6,601 bases of DNA, taken from an uncultured Pseudomonadota bacterium. Its GTDB lineage: Bacteria > Pseudomonadota > Gammaproteobacteria > Burkholderiales > Thiobacillaceae. The position numbers and the translations under genes were made by a program. This document shows positions 4,519-6,601 of this stretch, in pieces. Every line of letters begins with the position of its first letter. Position 1 is the stretch's first letter. Location: positions 1-6,601 of the forward strand of contig CAIXFP010000692.1 in NCBI GenBank assembly GCA_903918705.1. The letters are read 5' to 3'. The notes below the pieces were generated by a model. The model was not told the origin of the DNA and searched no databases. It saw only the letters and a program-made list of their open reading frames with translations.

Positions 4519-6601
4519 CCAACCAACCCATCGAAGGCGAGCTGATCAAACCCGGAGAAGAGGGAGCCGCCGCCACGCCCAACCTGCCGGCCCAGACCTT
4601 GCCGGCCACCATCCATATCCTGCCGCTGACCGAGAAGCCGTTCTTCCCGGCGCAAACCCTGCCCCTGATCATGAACGAGGGGCCATGGGCGGAGACGGTG
4701 AAGAAGATCGGCGAGGCCGGACACCATCTGGTGGGGCTGGTGCTGGTGCACGGCGACGTCTCCGATGACGCCCGGCCCGACGATTTCTACGCCACCGGCA
4801 CCCTGGTGCGCATGCATCACCCGATGCGTTCCGACGGCAAGATCCAGTTCATCGCAGAGGGGCTAACCCGTTTTCGCGTCGCCGAGTGGCTGTCCGGCAA
4901 GGCGCCCTATTACGCCCGGGTGGAGTACCCGCCGGAATCGCGCCAGAGCGGCAACGGCGAGGAGAACAAGGCCTACGCCCTGGCCATCATCAATGCCATC
5001 AAGGAATTGCTGCCCTTAAATCCCTTGTATTCGGAGGAGCTGAAGTTTTTCCTCAACCGCTTCTCGCCCAACGAGCCCTCGCTCCTGGCCGATTTCGCGG
5101 CCAGTCTGACCACCGCGCCCAAGGAGAAATTGCAGGAGGTGCTGGAGGCGCTGAACCTCAGGAAGCGCATGCAGAAGGTGCTGATCCTGATCAAGAAGGA
5201 ACTGGAAGTCGCCCGCCTGCAAACGAAGATTCAGGAAAAGGTGGAGGAGAAGATGACCGCGCAGCAGCGCGAATTCTTCCTGCGCGAGCAGTTGAAGGCG
5301 ATCCAGAAGGAACTGGGCATCGCCAAGGACGACCGCACCGCCGACCTGGACCTTTACCAGGGCCGCATCAAGAAGCTGAAGCTGCCGCCCCACGCCGCCA
5401 AGAAGATCGGCGAGGAGTTGGCCAAGCTTTCCGGCCTGGAACACGGCTCGCCGGAATACACCGTCACCCGCAATTACCTGGAATGGCTCACTAACCTGCC
5501 CTGGGGCAAATACACGAAGGACAAGCTGGACCTCACCCGCGCCCGCAAGATTCTCGACCAGGACCACGACGGCCTCGACGACGTCAAGGAACGGATCATC
5601 GAATTCCTCGCGGTGGGGGCGCTGAAGGGCGAGGTGGCGGGGTCCATCCTGCTCCTGGTGGGGCCGCCCGGCGTGGGCAAGACTTCCATCGGCCGCTCGG
5701 TGGCGCGCGCCCTGGGACGCAAGTTCTACCGCTTCTCCGTGGGCGGCATGAAGGACGAGGCGGAGATCAAGGGCCACCGGCGCACCTACATCGGCGCCAT
5801 GCCGGGCAAGTTCATCCAGGCCATCAAGGAAGTGGAATCGCAGAATCCGGTGATCATGCTGGACGAGGTGGACAAGATCGGCGCTTCCTACCAGGGCGAT
5901 CCGGCTTCGGCCCTGCTGGAGGTGCTGGACCCGGAGCAGAACAACGATTTCCTCGACCACTATCTGGACGTGCGCTTCGACCTTTCCAAGACCCTGTTCA
6001 TCTGCACCGCCAACCAGTTCGACACCATTCCCGCGCCTCTGCTGGACCGCATGGAAACCATCCGCCTGTCCGGTTACCTGCTGGAGGAAAAACTGGCCAT
6101 CGCCCGCCATCACCTGTGGCCCAAGCAAATCAAGAAGACGGGCCTGAAGCGCGGCCAGGTGACGCTGACGGAAGCCGCCGTGCGCCGCATCATCGAAGGC
6201 TACGCCCGGGAAGCTGGAGTACGGCAGCTGGAGATGAATCTGGGCAAGGTGGCGCGCAAGGGGGTGGTGAAGATCGTGCGCGGCGAGGCGGAGAAGCTGC
6301 ACGTCACCGCCGCCAACCTGGAAACCTTCCTCACCGACCCGCCCTACGTGCCGGAAAAGCCCATGACCGGCATCGGCGTGGTCACCGGCCTGGCCTGGAC
6401 CGCTCTGGGCGGCGCCACGCTGACCATTGAGGCGACCAAGGTGCATACCCTGAACCGCGGCTTCAAGCTCACCGGCAAGCTGGGCGAGGTGATGAAGGAA
6501 TCCGCCGAGATCGCCTACAGCTATATCTCCAGCCACCTGAACAACTACCAGGCGGACCCGAAGTTCTTCGACGAGGCCTTCGTCCATCTACACGTGCCGG
6601 A
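4515..6601 (+). CDS. lon: ATP-dependent Lon protease, AsrA/Lon-2-like, 3' truncated by window
   Basis: The frame is open from ATG 4515 to the window edge (695 complete codons). It encodes a cytoplasmic ATP-driven protease that degrades misfolded and regulatory proteins. The N-terminal Lon domain spans about 35-230, followed by a charged helical linker including QQREFFLREQLKAIQKELG (250-268). The AAA+ module has Walker A GPPGVGKT (383-390, Lys389), Walker B MLDEVDK with Asp450 and Glu451, sensor Asn500, DRME at 511-514 and the sensor-2 region REAGVRQLE with Arg570. The protease domain begins near 617 (GIGVVTGLAWT) and is cut at FVHLHVP. By alignment with E. coli Lon, the catalytic Ser should fall about ten residues further on, with the Lys after that. 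The N-terminal stretch KPFFPAQTLPLIMNEGPWAE resembles the Pseudomonas AsrA-type second Lon rather than canonical Lon, from memory of those sequences. No Shine-Dalgarno is visible; the next upstream in-frame stop is at 4458 and there is no other ATG in frame. Confidence 0.95.
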   Translation, partial: MTNQPIEGELIKPGEEGAAATPNLPAQTLPATIHILPLTEKPFFPAQTLPLIMNEGPWAETVKKIGEAGHHLVGLVLVHGDVSDDARPDDFYATGTLVRMHHPMRSDGKIQFIAEGLTRFRVAEWLSGKAPYYARVEYPPESRQSGNGEENKAYALAIINAIKELLPLNPLYSEELKFFLNRFSPNEPSLLADFAASLTTAPKEKLQEVLEALNLRKRMQKVLILIKKELEVARLQTKIQEKVEEKMTAQQREFFLREQLKAIQKELGIAKDDRTADLDLYQGRIKKLKLPPHAAKKIGEELAKLSGLEHGSPEYTVTRNYLEWLTNLPWGKYTKDKLDLTRARKILDQDHDGLDDVKERIIEFLAVGALKGEVAGSILLLVGPPGVGKTSIGRSVARALGRKFYRFSVGGMKDEAEIKGHRRTYIGAMPGKFIQAIKEVESQNPVIMLDEVDKIGASYQGDPASALLEVLDPEQNNDFLDHYLDVRFDLSKTLFICTANQFDTIPAPLLDRMETIRLSGYLLEEKLAIARHHLWPKQIKKTGLKRGQVTLTEAAVRRIIEGYAREAGVRQLEMNLGKVARKGVVKIVRGEAEKLHVTAANLETFLTDPPYVPEKPMTGIGVVTGLAWTALGGATLTIEATKVHTLNRGFKLTGKLGEVMKESAEIAYSYISSHLNNYQADPKFFDEAFVHLHVP

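Noticed and set aside
5016..6587. A 523-codon minus-strand open frame opposite lon
   Set aside because: It has the same codon-aligned antisense register and biased composition, and it runs opposite the conserved Lon ATPase and protease domains.
1..6601. CRISPR arrays, insertion sequences, tRNA or rRNA genes, long direct repeats
   Set aside because: None seen: no regularly spaced repeats, no transposase-like product or paired terminal repeats, and no cloverleaf or rRNA-like stretch noticed on reading both strands.

Overview
The window is GC-rich (about two-thirds G+C by eye), with strong G/C preference at third codon positions. All the genes I can support are on the plus strand. The gene families fit a Gram-negative proteobacterium, most likely a betaproteobacterium: a Tat-exported, two-subunit molybdenum hydroxylase of the IorAB type, a polytopic-membrane PAS protein, and a Lon protease whose N-terminus resembles the proteobacterial second Lon (AsrA/Lon-2 type). 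The taxonomic placement is inference; no RNA gene or marker is present to fix it.

Layout. Positions 1-133 hold the last 43 codons of an unrecognised gene. A roughly 107-bp gap with a small inverted repeat and a strong Shine-Dalgarno leads into a tight two-gene unit. The first gene (241-708) is a small [2Fe-2S] subunit. The second (718-2865) is a large molybdopterin-binding subunit with a twin-arginine signal. Only 9 bp separate them, and the second gene's ribosome site overlaps the first gene's stop codon. After 51 bp comes a 485-residue protein (2917-4374) with about seven membrane segments and two PAS domains but no kinase, GGDEF, EAL or other output domain. A 140-bp gap with a 12-bp palindrome and promoter-like motifs precedes a lon-type gene. 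That gene starts at 4515 and is still open at the window end, about ten codons before the expected catalytic serine.

How the genes fit together. The two hydroxylase subunits should form one periplasmic enzyme: substrate is oxidised at the molybdenum cofactor, and electrons pass through two [2Fe-2S] clusters to an acceptor not encoded here. The membrane PAS protein lies close downstream on the same strand and could be co-transcribed, perhaps sensing redox state or a ligand linked to the enzyme, but this rests on proximity alone. The Lon gene is probably a separate heat-shock or housekeeping unit with its own promoter.

Nothing here is convincingly a new system. The points most worth following are the output-less membrane PAS protein next to a periplasmic Mo enzyme, and the unusual SD-less start of lon, where a heat-shock-like promoter, a leaderless option and an 8-codon overlapping leader ORF compete as explanations.
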